64,000 nt of DNA from CAVQCT01 sp964371785 (GCA_964371785.1 CAYJOL010000005.1:124001-188000); one strand, 5' to 3'. Positions 17,847 through 26,666 are shown, counted from the first letter of the stretch. Made by a program: numbers and translations. The notes: a model not told the origin generated them from the sequence alone.

Positions 17847-19052
17847 ATGTTCGACACGGGAAACACCGGGTTCATGTTGTTGGCCACGAGCCTGGTCATG
17901 CTCATGACGCCAGGTCTTGCCTTTTTCTACGGTGGTCTGGTGGGGCGCAAGAATGTGCTTTCCATCATGATCCAGAGCTTCGTTTCGATGGGTGTTACGA
18001 CTATCCTCTGGTATGCCGTCGGCTTTTCTCTTTGTTTCAGTGGCGGCGAAGGCGGGATTATCGGCAACCTTGATATGGCGTTCCTGCACGGCGTCGGTCC
18101 GACGACCGCGTTCGGCAATGGGCAGATACCGATGCTCGTATTCTTTGCCTACCAGATGATGTTCGCTATCATCACCCCCGCCTTGATCACCGGGGCCTTC
18201 TCGAATCGCGTCCGCTTTCCCGCTTACCTGTTGTTTCTGGTCGGCTGGCTTATTTTGGTCTATTTCCCGTTCGTCCACATGATCTGGGGCGGCGGACTGC
18301 TGGCGAAATGGGGAGTGCTTGACTTTGCCGGTGGCATCGCGGTGCATAATATCGCCGGGATGGCCGCGCTGGCCTCGGTGCTGTTTGTGGGTCGGCGACG
18401 AGTGGCCGAATCCGGACCGCACAGCATCCCGCTGGTCGCCCTCGGCACCGGTCTGCTCTGGTTCGGCTGGTATGGTTTCAATGCCGGCAGCGAACTTCGG
18501 GTCGACTCGATCACGGCCCTCGCCTTCGTCAACACGGATATCGCCGCATCGTGCGCGGCAATTTCCTGGCTGTTTCTTGAATGGACCCTGTCAAAGAAAC
18601 CGCGCTTTGTCGGACTGCTGACCGGCGCGGTCGCCGGACTCGCCACCATCACTCCGGCCACCGCCTACGTCTCCCCCGGCTCCGCCGTCATTATCGGGCT
18701 GACCGCCGGTGTTGTCTGCTATGGCGCCGTGAGCCTCAAGAATCGACTTCACTGGGATGACGCGCTCGATGTCTGGGGTGTGCACGGTGTCGGCGGCGCA
18801 CTCGGCATCGTCATGCTCGGCCTTCTTGGAAGCACCGCATGGAATCCCGCCGGGGCCGACGGCCTCTTCTTTGGCGGAACCGCGTTCTTCCTCAAGGAAC
18901 TAGCGGCAATCGCATTTTCATCGGTATATGCATTCGCCTTTACCTATGGCATGTTGTGGATAATCGACAAAATCACAAAGGTAAAGACAAGTGAAGCTGA
19001 AGAAACAATGCTTGATGAAGCGCTCCACGGAGAAAATGCTTACGTCAATTGA
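17847..19052 (+). CDS. amt: Ammonium transporter, Amt family
   Basis: A 401-residue inner-membrane ammonium channel with about eleven membrane helices. 'PGLAFFYGGLVGRKN' (about 17-31) is the family signature. The two pore histidines are present in 'GGIAVHNIAG' and 'DVWGVHGVGG'. The protein lacks the long N-terminal signal peptide of E. coli AmtB. A good AGGAG box precedes the ATG. No PII (glnK) gene is adjacent, which is unusual for amt; instead a porin-like gene follows 15 bases later, so the two are co-transcribed. Nitrogen control is likely but no site was identified. Confidence 0.95.
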   Translation: MFDTGNTGFMLLATSLVMLMTPGLAFFYGGLVGRKNVLSIMIQSFVSMGVTTILWYAVGFSLCFSGGEGGIIGNLDMAFLHGVGPTTAFGNGQIPMLVFFAYQMMFAIITPALITGAFSNRVRFPAYLLFLVGWLILVYFPFVHMIWGGGLLAKWGVLDFAGGIAVHNIAGMAALASVLFVGRRRVAESGPHSIPLVALGTGLLWFGWYGFNAGSELRVDSITALAFVNTDIAASCAAISWLFLEWTLSKKPRFVGLLTGAVAGLATITPATAYVSPGSAVIIGLTAGVVCYGAVSLKNRLHWDDALDVWGVHGVGGALGIVMLGLLGSTAWNPAGADGLFFGGTAFFLKELAAIAFSSVYAFAFTYGMLWIIDKITKVKTSEAEETMLDEALHGENAYVN

Positions 19053-19067
19053 AGGGTCAACAATTCA

Positions 19068-19844
19068 ATGGAGATTCAGGTAAAGATGAAAAAGAACGGA
19101 ACCGGATTGCCGCTCGTTCTGCTACTTCTATTTGGGCTGGCTGCAGGGATTAGCGCAGAGAATACCTCGGAAAAGATCACCGTGAATACGGGTGTGGATC
19201 TATACAGTAGATATGTCTGGCGTGGGATCGACATCGCCAACACGCCTTCAATTCAACCTGCGATCTCGGTCGGCTATGCCGGCCTTGAACTCGGGGTCTG
19301 GGGCGCCTACACCCTGTCCAACCAGACATCGGCCTCCGATGAAATCGACTTCTGGCTCGGCTACAGCCGCACACTCAACAACGGTGTGGCCATATCCGGT
19401 ATCGTGACCGATTACACCTATCCTAACTCCGGAAGCGACTTCTTCAATTTCAACAACTATGACGCGCTCACAGCTGACAGCACACCCGCTCCGGGTGCGC
19501 ATACGCTGGAACTTGGCGCCTCGGTGACTGGTCCGAAAACATTCCCGGTGACCATTTCAGGATACGTAAATGTATATAACGACGCTGGGAGCAACACCTA
19601 TTTCCAGATTGACTGTCCTGTTACCGCTAATGAAACGAGTCTGAATTTCTTCTGCGGAGCGACCGGTGGGAGCGAAGACAATCCGGGATATTACGGCGCC
19701 GACAATTTCTCGGTAATAAATCTCGGCGTAACGGCATCGCGCGAGATCAAAATGTCAGCGAGTTTTGCACTGCCTCTGACAGTGCAGTTTATCCTCAATC
19801 CTAAAGCTGAAATATCGCATCTGGTTGTAGCATTGAGCTTTTAG
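19068..19844 (+). CDS. TorF-like putative outer-membrane porin beside amt
   Basis: A 258-residue exported beta-rich protein. A signal peptide ending 'AAGISA' (about 8-30) is followed by the family opening 'VNTGVDLYSRYVWRGIDIAN' and alternating polar/aromatic strands that end in '..VVALSF', consistent with an outer-membrane barrel. From memory this matches the TorF / gcw_chp family, members of which often adjoin amt-glnK genes. It probably helps small nitrogen compounds cross the outer membrane for the Amt channel, which is inference from context. ATG 19086 is an alternative start that would shorten the N-terminus by six residues. Confidence 0.82.
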   Translation: MEIQVKMKKNGTGLPLVLLLLFGLAAGISAENTSEKITVNTGVDLYSRYVWRGIDIANTPSIQPAISVGYAGLELGVWGAYTLSNQTSASDEIDFWLGYSRTLNNGVAISGIVTDYTYPNSGSDFFNFNNYDALTADSTPAPGAHTLELGASVTGPKTFPVTISGYVNVYNDAGSNTYFQIDCPVTANETSLNFFCGATGGSEDNPGYYGADNFSVINLGVTASREIKMSASFALPLTVQFILNPKAEISHLVVALSF

Positions 19845-19860
19845 GCCTCCCCCCTCAGAT

Positions 19861-19885
19861 GCGGGTCCGTGATTTGCGGACCCGC
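19861..19885 (+). terminator. GC-rich hairpin after the amt operon
   Basis: A nine-base-pair stem GCGGGTCCG/CGGACCCGC with loop TGATTTG lies 17 bases after the porin stop. There is no T-run immediately after it, so it may act as a 3' stabilising hairpin or a weak terminator. Confidence 0.5.
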
Positions 19886-19958
19886 CGACAATTTGCAGCG
19901 TGTATTGATATCCGACCGTACATCGCCCCCAATCATCCACGGGTCGCGCCAAACAAGA

Positions 19959-19989
19959 AAGGCTGCTTCGTGCGAAGCAGCCTTCTTTT
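19959..19989 (-). terminator. Rho-independent terminator between convergent genes
   Basis: An 11-base-pair stem AAGGCTGCTTC/GAAGCAGCCTT with a four-base loop and short A/T flanks lies between the porin gene and the convergent Cys-rich gene. It can serve both strands. Confidence 0.7.
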
Positions 19990-20023
19990 GTGCAAACCAG
20001 GGTCGCCTTTGGCAGGCGTCGGC

Positions 20024-20353
20024 TTATTTGCCCGGGGTGCCTTTGCACGCTTTTTGCGCGCAGGCTCCCGTCTTAGCGGGCCCGCACTGCTTCTTCTCGC
20101 AGGCAGCCTTAGCCGTACAGGCCGATTTGGTGGCGTCGGTGCATTTCCCCTTGCTCATGCAATCGGCAGGAGAGCATGTCGGAGAACACTGGCCCTTATC
20201 CTTGCAAACTTTGGGACAGTCTTTATCGGCGCATGACGCCTTTACGGCTTTTCCGTTCTGGGTACAGCAATTGTCGGCCGCCAGCACAGTGCTTCCCATT
20301 GACACTGCTAGAAAGGCAAGCAACATCACTATAACGAGTGAGTATCTCTTCAT
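20024..20353 (-). CDS. Exported Cys-rich peptide A
   Basis: A 109-residue protein with a clear signal peptide (about 1-25, ending 'STVLAA') and a mature part holding 14 cysteines spaced every four to eight residues among many lysines ('NCCTQNGK', 'CADKDCPKVCKDKGQC', 'CSPTCSPADC'). No domain was recognised. The spacing resembles neither metallothionein nor EGF strictly, but disulfide or metal binding in the periplasm is likely. It is 78 bases downstream of a second Cys-rich gene on the same strand and ends at a terminator shared with the amt operon. High alanine and lysine content is typical of low-complexity secreted peptides, so exact homology would be hard to assign. Confidence 0.65.
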   Translation of the reverse strand: MKRYSLVIVMLLAFLAVSMGSTVLAADNCCTQNGKAVKASCADKDCPKVCKDKGQCSPTCSPADCMSKGKCTDATKSACTAKAACEKKQCGPAKTGACAQKACKGTPGK

Positions 20354-20431
20354 TATAATTTCCTTCGAATAATGTTTTACGATTTAATGTTTCACAATTG
20401 GGCCACGCGAGTTCATGGCCACTGCGAGGCA

Positions 20432-20893
20432 TCAAATGCGAAGAATTGTCGTAGCGATGCCGGGGTGGATTCCCCGGGGAGGATGAGACAGGGGAACTGG
20501 CTTATAAGTAAGTGCGTAAAGATCTAACTGAAAATTGACAGTACCACAGGCGAACAAGTCGGGAGTTGGCGATACGATTCGATTCGGGCGGTCTGCAATC
20601 AACGGAAGACGCGCGCGGCAGATTTTCGGCTTGCAGTCTTCCTTGTCCGCGCATTTCTGGACAGCCTCGTCGCTGACAGAATTCTTGCATGAACGGACCG
20701 CTCCGCACCGGTCATTTGCGGCACAGCCACCACGCTCTACCGCCGGGCTCGATTCGACTTTGTGGGGACATTGAGCTTCTGATCCAGCTGTAACGGCACA
20801 GGCCTTATAGGCATAGACGCAGTACTCGGCATAACCGGCCACTGAGGCGGTCAGCAGAAAGACGATTGATAGTACTGCGAAAATCTTTTTCAA
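20432..20893 (-). CDS. Exported Cys-rich peptide B
   Basis: A 153-residue protein with a signal peptide (about 1-22, ending 'SVAGYA') and about ten cysteines, nine of them in the first half of the mature chain ('CPHKVESS', 'GGCAANDRCGAVRSC', 'CADKEDCKPKIC'). The C-terminal 50 residues lack cysteine apart from one and read as unstructured, so the true functional part may be the first 95 residues. It shares the 'CADK(E)DC' motif with peptide A next to it, which suggests a duplicated pair. No known family was recognised. The tandem palindromic repeat begins about 100 bases upstream of its start codon. Confidence 0.55.
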   Translation of the reverse strand: MKKIFAVLSIVFLLTASVAGYAEYCVYAYKACAVTAGSEAQCPHKVESSPAVERGGCAANDRCGAVRSCKNSVSDEAVQKCADKEDCKPKICRARLPLIADRPNRIVSPTPDLFACGTVNFQLDLYALTYKPVPLSHPPRGIHPGIATTILRI

Positions 20894-20995
20894 GAATTGC
20901 TCCGGACTTGGTTATTTTGCGAGCCGTTCAATCAGGGCTTGATGATTATATATACTATTTATCGGTAATTACGCAAGATTTCTTTTTGTGATCTT

Positions 20996-21147
20996 TGTCC
21001 GACGTAGATCGCGGTTCCGGATGAGCACGCGAGAGCGGACGAAGCAGAAACCCGCCATCTTTTAGTCACTCACTTTTTCTCCCCGTGTCGGGTTTCTCCG
21101 ACGGATACTATCGTATCCTCAGTCGGAACTCCGACCTACGGCTGCTG
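20996..21147. repeat. Palindromic repeat element, copy 1
   Basis: First of two adjacent copies of a roughly 152-base element that differ at about a dozen positions. Each copy is self-complementary: 'GTAGATCG' near the left end against 'CGACCTAC' at the right end, and GAAACCCG on the left against CGGGTTTC on the right. It can fold into a long imperfect hairpin and carries no gene. Confidence 0.85.
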
Positions 21148-21150
21148 AAT

Positions 21151-21303
21151 TGTCCGACGTAGGTCGCGGTTTCGGATGAGCACGCGAGAGCGGGCGAAGC
21201 AGAAACCCGACATCTTTTGGTCACGCATTTTTTCTCGCCAGTGTCGGGTTTCTCCGACGGTTACTATCGTATCCTCAGTCGGAACTCCGACCTACGGCTG
21301 CTT
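21151..21303. repeat. Palindromic repeat element, copy 2
   Basis: Second copy, with a repeat period of 155 bases. The inverted arms are better matched than in copy 1 ('GTAGGTCG' against 'CGACCTAC', GAAACCCGACA against TGTCGGGTTTC). It ends 25 bases before the stop of the MATE gene, so transcripts of that gene would end in this structure. A short secondary inverted pair TCCGAC/GTCGGA lies within the right arm. Confidence 0.85.
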
Positions 21304-21328
21304 GTCTTTTTGGTTTTCCCCTGCCCCC

Positions 21329-22702
21329 CTACACCTTCACCGTCAGCCACCGGCCGCGCCGATAATACAGATAGAAAAGCGTAGCGGTCACCATCCCGGA
21401 ACAGGTCAGCACCCACCATACCGCTGTCTCGTCAAGATGGAATACTTTGGTGACGATCAGTGCCGGAAGCACCTGGAATCCCCACGAATGAATCATGCTG
21501 AAAACCATGTATGGCGTGTTCAGACCGACCCCCGAATGGATCTGCTCAAGAGTGATATAAGCGCCGAAAAAAGGCATCCCAATGGCAATTATGTGAAGCA
21601 GCGATACGCCAATCGCCACCGTTTCGGCCGATTCGAAAAACAAACCGACATACCACTTCCCGAAAAAGAACAGCAGGACCGCCATGACCGACATGATGGC
21701 TATGCCGAGTCGAATCGAGCTGGTGGCCGTCTCTTTGGCCCGGTCAAACTTCTTGCTGCCCAGATTGTGGCCGATCAGCGATGACAGTCCCAGCCCCATC
21801 CCGACCAAGATCATGATGCCGAAAGCGAAAACCTGGATCCCAACGCCATACGCCGCGACCACAGCGGTACCGAAACCGGCAATAATCGGCGTAATCAACA
21901 GCCGCGAGCCGGAGAACATCAACTCCCCCAGCCAGGCGGGAATGCCGATCCGGACAATTTTCCACATGGAGCTGATGGTGACTCTGGCCTTGCTCGCCAG
22001 ATGAATGGTTACATTGACCTTGCCTGTCGTCAGAAGAATGATTCCCAATATCAGGGTCAGGGTAAAGCTCAAGACCGAGGCGATGGCCGCTCCGCGGATG
22101 CCAAAGGCCGGGACGCCGAGATACCCAAAGATAAAGACCGGGTCGAGGCTCGCGTTCAGGACATTAGAGGCAAACATGAGGAACATTGCCCAATGCGGGT
22201 TGGCGATTCCCCGAAGGGCCGTAAAGATCGAGTAAGTGGCATACATTATCGGCAATCCGATCAGCAGGACCTTGCCGTAATCGATCCCCAGCCTGAGGGT
22301 CTCATCGCGCGCGCCCAGCAGAAACAGCATTTTCGGGAGCAGGAGCCAGCCGACAATCCCCAATGAGGTACCGAAGAACAGCTTGAGGATGATGGTCTCT
22401 TTGATCGCCTTCTCGGTGAGGTCATACGCTTTCTCGCCGTAGCGCCGGGATATAACGGCCACCGAACCGGGGCCGACCAGCGAATTGAAGGCAAAAAGGA
22501 GCCACATCAGGTTGGTAAAGAATGTAATGGCCGCGACTGCCGATTCGGAGTCAGGCAAGCGGGAAACCCAGAACATATCCGCCATCGCGTACAAATGCTG
22601 GGCCAGAAATCCAAACATGGATGGCAGCCCCATTTTGAGAATGGAGCCGATCACCGAGCCTTCAGTGTAGTCTGTTCGTATTTTGTCGGCGGTCTCGACC
22701 AT
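21329..22702 (-). CDS. MATE-family efflux transporter
   Basis: A 457-residue inner-membrane exporter with twelve membrane helices in two similar halves, the MATE/DinF layout; the substrate (drug, metabolite or lipid precursor) cannot be told. The family start is seen as 'GSVIGSILKMGLPSMFGFLAQ' and 'MADMFWVSRL', and the second half starts near 'IVRIGIPAWLGELMFSGSRL'. The length is normal. It is divergent from the H+-pyrophosphatase gene across about 215 bases, and its 3' end runs into the palindromic repeats. Confidence 0.93.
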   Translation of the reverse strand: MVETADKIRTDYTEGSVIGSILKMGLPSMFGFLAQHLYAMADMFWVSRLPDSESAVAAITFFTNLMWLLFAFNSLVGPGSVAVISRRYGEKAYDLTEKAIKETIILKLFFGTSLGIVGWLLLPKMLFLLGARDETLRLGIDYGKVLLIGLPIMYATYSIFTALRGIANPHWAMFLMFASNVLNASLDPVFIFGYLGVPAFGIRGAAIASVLSFTLTLILGIILLTTGKVNVTIHLASKARVTISSMWKIVRIGIPAWLGELMFSGSRLLITPIIAGFGTAVVAAYGVGIQVFAFGIMILVGMGLGLSSLIGHNLGSKKFDRAKETATSSIRLGIAIMSVMAVLLFFFGKWYVGLFFESAETVAIGVSLLHIIAIGMPFFGAYITLEQIHSGVGLNTPYMVFSMIHSWGFQVLPALIVTKVFHLDETAVWWVLTCSGMVTATLFYLYYRRGRWLTVKV

Positions 22703-22917
22703 TATTTCTCCATTGAAAGCGGATGATAGCTGATTTCGTCGGCTTTGGAAAGCCGTAAAGCATTCGGGTCCGGCCGACCTGCTGATTATTCTCTACGCGA
22801 GCCGGGCGACCCTGTTCCGGTCAAAGTAGGTAATGATTTCTCTTGACGATTGGGCCAAAAACGATTTTGTTAGTCCAACATTTTCCGTTTTCAACTAACT
22901 TTATGAAGGTCGAGGGT

Positions 22918-25152
22918 ATGAGCAATCTAATCCTATTAGTTATCGCCATCAGTCTGTTTGGTCTGGCTTTCGCCTACTATCTCATCAGGTGGGTACTCGG
23001 TCATCCGACCGGCAGCGAAGCCATGAATCGCATCTCCGACGCGATCAAGTCCGGGGCGGAAGCGTTTTTGCGCCGCCAGAACCGGACTATTTTGCTTCTG
23101 GCGCTGGTCGTGGCCGCCTGCTTGTTTTTCGGATATGGTATTATGCGGAGTCACCGGGATTTTGACCCGGTGGGAAGTTCGCTTGAGCTGGCCTCCTGGA
23201 TTACCATTTCATTCGTATTTGGAGCGCTGTGCTCGGTGTTTGCCGGATATGTCGGCATGTGGATATCTATCCGGAGCAATATTCGGACAGCCAATGCCGC
23301 GCTTACGAGCTTGAACGATGCATTGCGAATTGCTCTGCGTGGCGGCGCCGTCTCCGGCCTTCTGGTTGTGTCGATGAGCCTTTTGGGGGTGGCCGGCCTG
23401 TATCTGCTGGTTGAGGCCATCAGCAAAGTCGAGACAACCCGGATTCCGCTGCTAATTGTCGGTTATGGTTTCGGAGCATCATTTGTGGCGCTCTTTGCCC
23501 AGCTCGGCGGCGGTATTTATACGAAAGCGGCCGATGTCGGCGCTGACCTGGTGGGTAAAGTCGAAGCGGGAATTCCTGAAGATGATCCGCGCAATCCGGC
23601 GGTAATCGCTGACTTGGTCGGTGACAACGTAGGTGATTGCGCCGGTCGTGGTGCGGACCTTTTCGAGTCGACCGCCGCGGAGAATATCGGTGCGATGATC
23701 CTCGGCGCCTCACTGGCCGCCGCGGCCGAGCACGCCGGGATGAGCTTTTCGCTCGGTATCGTAGGTGTCATCATGTTTCCACTGGTCGCCCGCGCGCTTG
23801 GTATTATAGCATCGATCGTCGGAATCATGTTTGTCAAATTGGACAAAGAAGAAAAAATGGATCCGATGACGGCGCTGAACCGCGGGTATTATGTCGCAGT
23901 CGTTCTGGCGATTATCGGCTTTTGCTTTGCCACATACTGGCTGCTCGACAGCCCCTCTGCCCCGAATGCATGGTGGCACTTTTCGCTGTGCGGTATAATC
24001 GGCGTCCTGACCTCTGTGGCGTTTGTCTATATCACCCAGTATTACACGGAATACAAATATCGTCCGGTTAAATCGATTGCCCAGGCATCGACCACCGGCC
24101 CGGCCACCAACATCATTTCCGGCGTGGCGGTTGGATTTGAATGCACGGCTCTCCCCACGCTGGTGATTGGCACGGCCCTGCTTTCTTCATTTTATCTCGG
24201 CAAGTCCTGTGGCATTCCGGGTGCCGGTCTGTTCGGCACGGCAGTAGCCACAATGGGTATGCTTTCGACCGCCGCTTATATTCTGGCGATGGATACGTTC
24301 GGACCGATTACGGATAACGCCGGCGGTATTGTGGAAATGTCACAGCAGCCGGAAGAAGTCCGCAAAAAAACGGACCGTCTGGACTCAGTCGGTAACACGA
24401 CTAAGGCGCTGACCAAAGGTTACGCCATCGGCTCCGCCGCGCTGGCCGCCTTCCTGCTTTTCCAGGCCTACATTGATGAAGTCATGCAATACGCCGGACT
24501 CGGTGTCGAATCGGTATTTGCAGTCGATCTGGCGAGGCCGGTTATCTTCGTGGGCGCTCTGTTGGGCGCCATGTTGGTATTTTTGTTCGTGGCGCTGGCG
24601 ATTCGTGCGGTCGGTCAAGCGGCCCAGGCCATTATCGCCGAAGTGCGCCGTCAATACGCGAAACTCCCCCGTGTCAATGACATGATTCAGTTCCCCAAGG
24701 ATTTTGAACCGGAATATGGCACCTGCGTGGATATCGTCACCCGATCAGCCCTCAAGCAGATGGTTCTTCCCGGCTTGCTCGTGGTTCTGGCGCCGGTGGT
24801 GGTTGGTCTGGTGTTCAAGATGTTCATTACCGAAGGTGACAGGCTGATTTCCGCGCAGGCGGTGGCGGCCATGCTCATGGTCGGCACTATTGCCGGTATT
24901 CTTGTTGCACTCTTCCTCAACAACGGCGGCGGAGCCTGGGATAATGCCAAGAAGTATATCGAATCGGGCGCGTTCGGCGGCAAATATCTGACCACGCCGG
25001 ACGGTCAGAAGATCAAGAACCCGACCCACGGCGCGGCGGTGGTTGGCGACACGGTCGGCGATCCGTTCAAGGATACTGCGGGACCGTCGCTTCACGTGCT
25101 GATTAAGCTCCTTTCCACCATCACGCTCGTCTTAGCTCCCCTCTTCCTATAA
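22918..25152 (+). CDS. hppA: Membrane H+-translocating pyrophosphatase, K+-independent type
   Basis: A protein of about 744 residues with some sixteen membrane helices that couples pyrophosphate hydrolysis to proton export. Substrate and Mg2+ motifs are 'DVGADLVGKVE' and 'IPEDDPRNPAVIADLVGDNVGD' (about 213-245), and the C-terminal 'NNGGGAWDNAKKYIE' and 'GDTVGDPFKDTAGPSLH'. In 'GNTTKALTKGYAIGSAAL' a Lys (about 496) occupies the position that is Ala in K+-dependent enzymes, so it should be K+-independent. 'IADLVGDNVGDCAGRGADLFES' departs from the commonest 'IADNVGDNVGDCAGM'. ATG 22918 is chosen because GAAGG precedes it and the protein then starts at the first helix; an ATG at 22843 would add 25 residues. 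A strong terminator follows. Confidence 0.96.
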   Translation: MSNLILLVIAISLFGLAFAYYLIRWVLGHPTGSEAMNRISDAIKSGAEAFLRRQNRTILLLALVVAACLFFGYGIMRSHRDFDPVGSSLELASWITISFVFGALCSVFAGYVGMWISIRSNIRTANAALTSLNDALRIALRGGAVSGLLVVSMSLLGVAGLYLLVEAISKVETTRIPLLIVGYGFGASFVALFAQLGGGIYTKAADVGADLVGKVEAGIPEDDPRNPAVIADLVGDNVGDCAGRGADLFESTAAENIGAMILGASLAAAAEHAGMSFSLGIVGVIMFPLVARALGIIASIVGIMFVKLDKEEKMDPMTALNRGYYVAVVLAIIGFCFATYWLLDSPSAPNAWWHFSLCGIIGVLTSVAFVYITQYYTEYKYRPVKSIAQASTTGPATNIISGVAVGFECTALPTLVIGTALLSSFYLGKSCGIPGAGLFGTAVATMGMLSTAAYILAMDTFGPITDNAGGIVEMSQQPEEVRKKTDRLDSVGNTTKALTKGYAIGSAALAAFLLFQAYIDEVMQYAGLGVESVFAVDLARPVIFVGALLGAMLVFLFVALAIRAVGQAAQAIIAEVRRQYAKLPRVNDMIQFPKDFEPEYGTCVDIVTRSALKQMVLPGLLVVLAPVVVGLVFKMFITEGDRLISAQAVAAMLMVGTIAGILVALFLNNGGGAWDNAKKYIESGAFGGKYLTTPDGQKIKNPTHGAAVVGDTVGDPFKDTAGPSLHVLIKLLSTITLVLAPLFL

Positions 25153-25162
25153 TTGTAAAGTC

Positions 25163-25193
25163 AGCCCGCGGGTAAATTACCCGCGGGCTTTTT
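25163..25193 (+). terminator. Rho-independent terminator of hppA
   Basis: An 11-base-pair stem AGCCCGCGGGT/ACCCGCGGGCT with a five-base loop is followed by TTTTTG, 11 bases after the hppA stop. Confidence 0.92.
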
Positions 25194-25268
25194 GTTGATT
25201 ATCGTTGCCTGTTCACGTAGGATTCGCGATGTTACAACGTAGATAATCTAGTCCAGGCAGGAGTCAGG

Positions 25269-26648
25269 GTGTCCACAGACAGTTCCAAGGTACGTGAGAA
25301 GAAACGTGTCGCCATGTCATCGATACTGGTGGCCGTTTTCATAACGGCGCTCAAGCTGATTGTCGGCCTTAAAACTAACAGCCTGGGGATTCTCTCCGAG
25401 GCCGCCCACTCCGGTCTTGATCTGTTGGCCGCAATTATCACGTATGTCGCCGTCACGATTGCCGACCGCCCGGCCGATACCGAACACCACTACGGTCACG
25501 GCAAAGTTGAGAATGTCTCGGCTCTGCTTGAGACCGTACTGTTAGTCCTCACTTGCTCATGGATTATCTGGGAAGCGGTTGGCCGACTGGTAGCGGGACA
25601 GCCGCACGTCGAAGCCAGCGCCTGGGGATTCGTCGTGATTGGGCTGGCCATCGTACTGGATATCGGCCGGTCGCGAGCGCTTGGTCGGGTGGCTCGGAAA
25701 CACAAAAGCCAGGCGCTCGAGGCAGATGCACTTCATTTCTCCAGCGATGTCTGGAGCTCGCTTGTCGTCATCATTGGTCTTGGCTGTGTGCGTTTCGGCT
25801 ATGTCTGGGTCGACAGTATCGCTGCCATCACTGTGGCGTTCTTGGTTTTGTTCGTGAGCTATCGACTCGGACGTCGCACTATCGACGCACTCATGGATCG
25901 AACCAGCACACCGCTGTACCAGGGAATCAAGGCAATCGTAGCCTCTGTGGAAGGAGTCCTTGAAGTCCGGCATATTCGCGTGCGCACCACCGGTTCCACC
26001 GTATTTGTCGATACGACCATAGCGGTTCGTCGCGCGACCACATTCGAGCAGGTGCATAGAGTTACCGACGCGATCGAATCGGCGATCCAAGCGAAGCACC
26101 CGGAGGCCGACGTTGTTGTACATGCTGAACCGGTGAAGCCCGGCGATGAATCTCTGGATGAGCAAATCCGCATGATCTGCATTGAGCGAGGGCATCCGGA
26201 ACCGCACGACATAACTGTGCTCAGAGTTCAGGGACTCTATCACGTGACCATGCATATCGCCTGTCCCGTGGGGACACCCTTTGAAGAGGCTCACCTGATT
26301 ACGCACCAGATCGAGCAGACGATCTATGGCGCCCTGCCGTCAATAAAACAGATCACCGTGCATGTGGATGAAGATCGGCCTGTAACTCCCGCCAGCGATG
26401 TCACCACTGAGCATAGGCTGCTAAAAGAGCGAATATGTGCTTTCGTAGCCAAACAGCCGTCCATAAAGAGCTGCAAGAGCGTGACTCTGCTGAAGACCGA
26501 CGACGGAATGACGATGGCTTTGTCGTGCCGTATCGAGCGGAGCAAAACACTGGAAGAGACTGGCCGCATCGTTAGCGACCTGAAGAAACTCCTGCACACC
26601 GAATTTGGTGATTTCCGGTCAATTACTATACACGCCGAGCCGGATTAA
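25269..26648 (+). CDS. Cation diffusion facilitator with three C-terminal cytoplasmic domains
   Basis: A 459-residue divalent-metal/proton antiporter of the CDF family. The membrane part (about 10-205) has six helices with 'SEAAHSGLDLLAA' in helix 2, 'RPADTEHHYGHGKVENVSAL' and 'LEADALHFSSDVWSSL' in helix 5, which hold the transport-site His/Asp residues. The C-terminal part is unusually long: after the normal ZT-dimer domain (about 215-290) two more segments of about 70 residues show the same strand-helix-strand pattern (about 300-375 and 385-459). Most family members have one such domain. The start is GTG with AGGAG upstream. It is convergent with the M48 protease gene, with 18 bases between the stops. 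Confidence 0.93.
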   Translation: MSTDSSKVREKKRVAMSSILVAVFITALKLIVGLKTNSLGILSEAAHSGLDLLAAIITYVAVTIADRPADTEHHYGHGKVENVSALLETVLLVLTCSWIIWEAVGRLVAGQPHVEASAWGFVVIGLAIVLDIGRSRALGRVARKHKSQALEADALHFSSDVWSSLVVIIGLGCVRFGYVWVDSIAAITVAFLVLFVSYRLGRRTIDALMDRTSTPLYQGIKAIVASVEGVLEVRHIRVRTTGSTVFVDTTIAVRRATTFEQVHRVTDAIESAIQAKHPEADVVVHAEPVKPGDESLDEQIRMICIERGHPEPHDITVLRVQGLYHVTMHIACPVGTPFEEAHLITHQIEQTIYGALPSIKQITVHVDEDRPVTPASDVTTEHRLLKERICAFVAKQPSIKSCKSVTLLKTDDGMTMALSCRIERSKTLEETGRIVSDLKKLLHTEFGDFRSITIHAEPD

Positions 26649-26666
26649 CTCCCCGGACACAGACGA

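Noticed and set aside
17649..18422. 257-codon minus-strand frame opposite amt
   Set aside because: It is antisense to a strongly recognised transporter gene and lacks a ribosome site or domain pattern.
20996..21303. Tandem repeat as a CRISPR array
   Set aside because: Only two units of about 152 bases with no unique spacers and no cas genes.
21176..21784. 202-codon plus-strand frame starting in the palindromic repeat
   Set aside because: It runs from a repeat copy into the antisense of the MATE gene, with low-complexity composition and no homologous pattern.
25557..26306. 249-codon minus-strand frame opposite the CDF gene
   Set aside because: Antisense shadow, His/Arg-rich, no recognisable domain.
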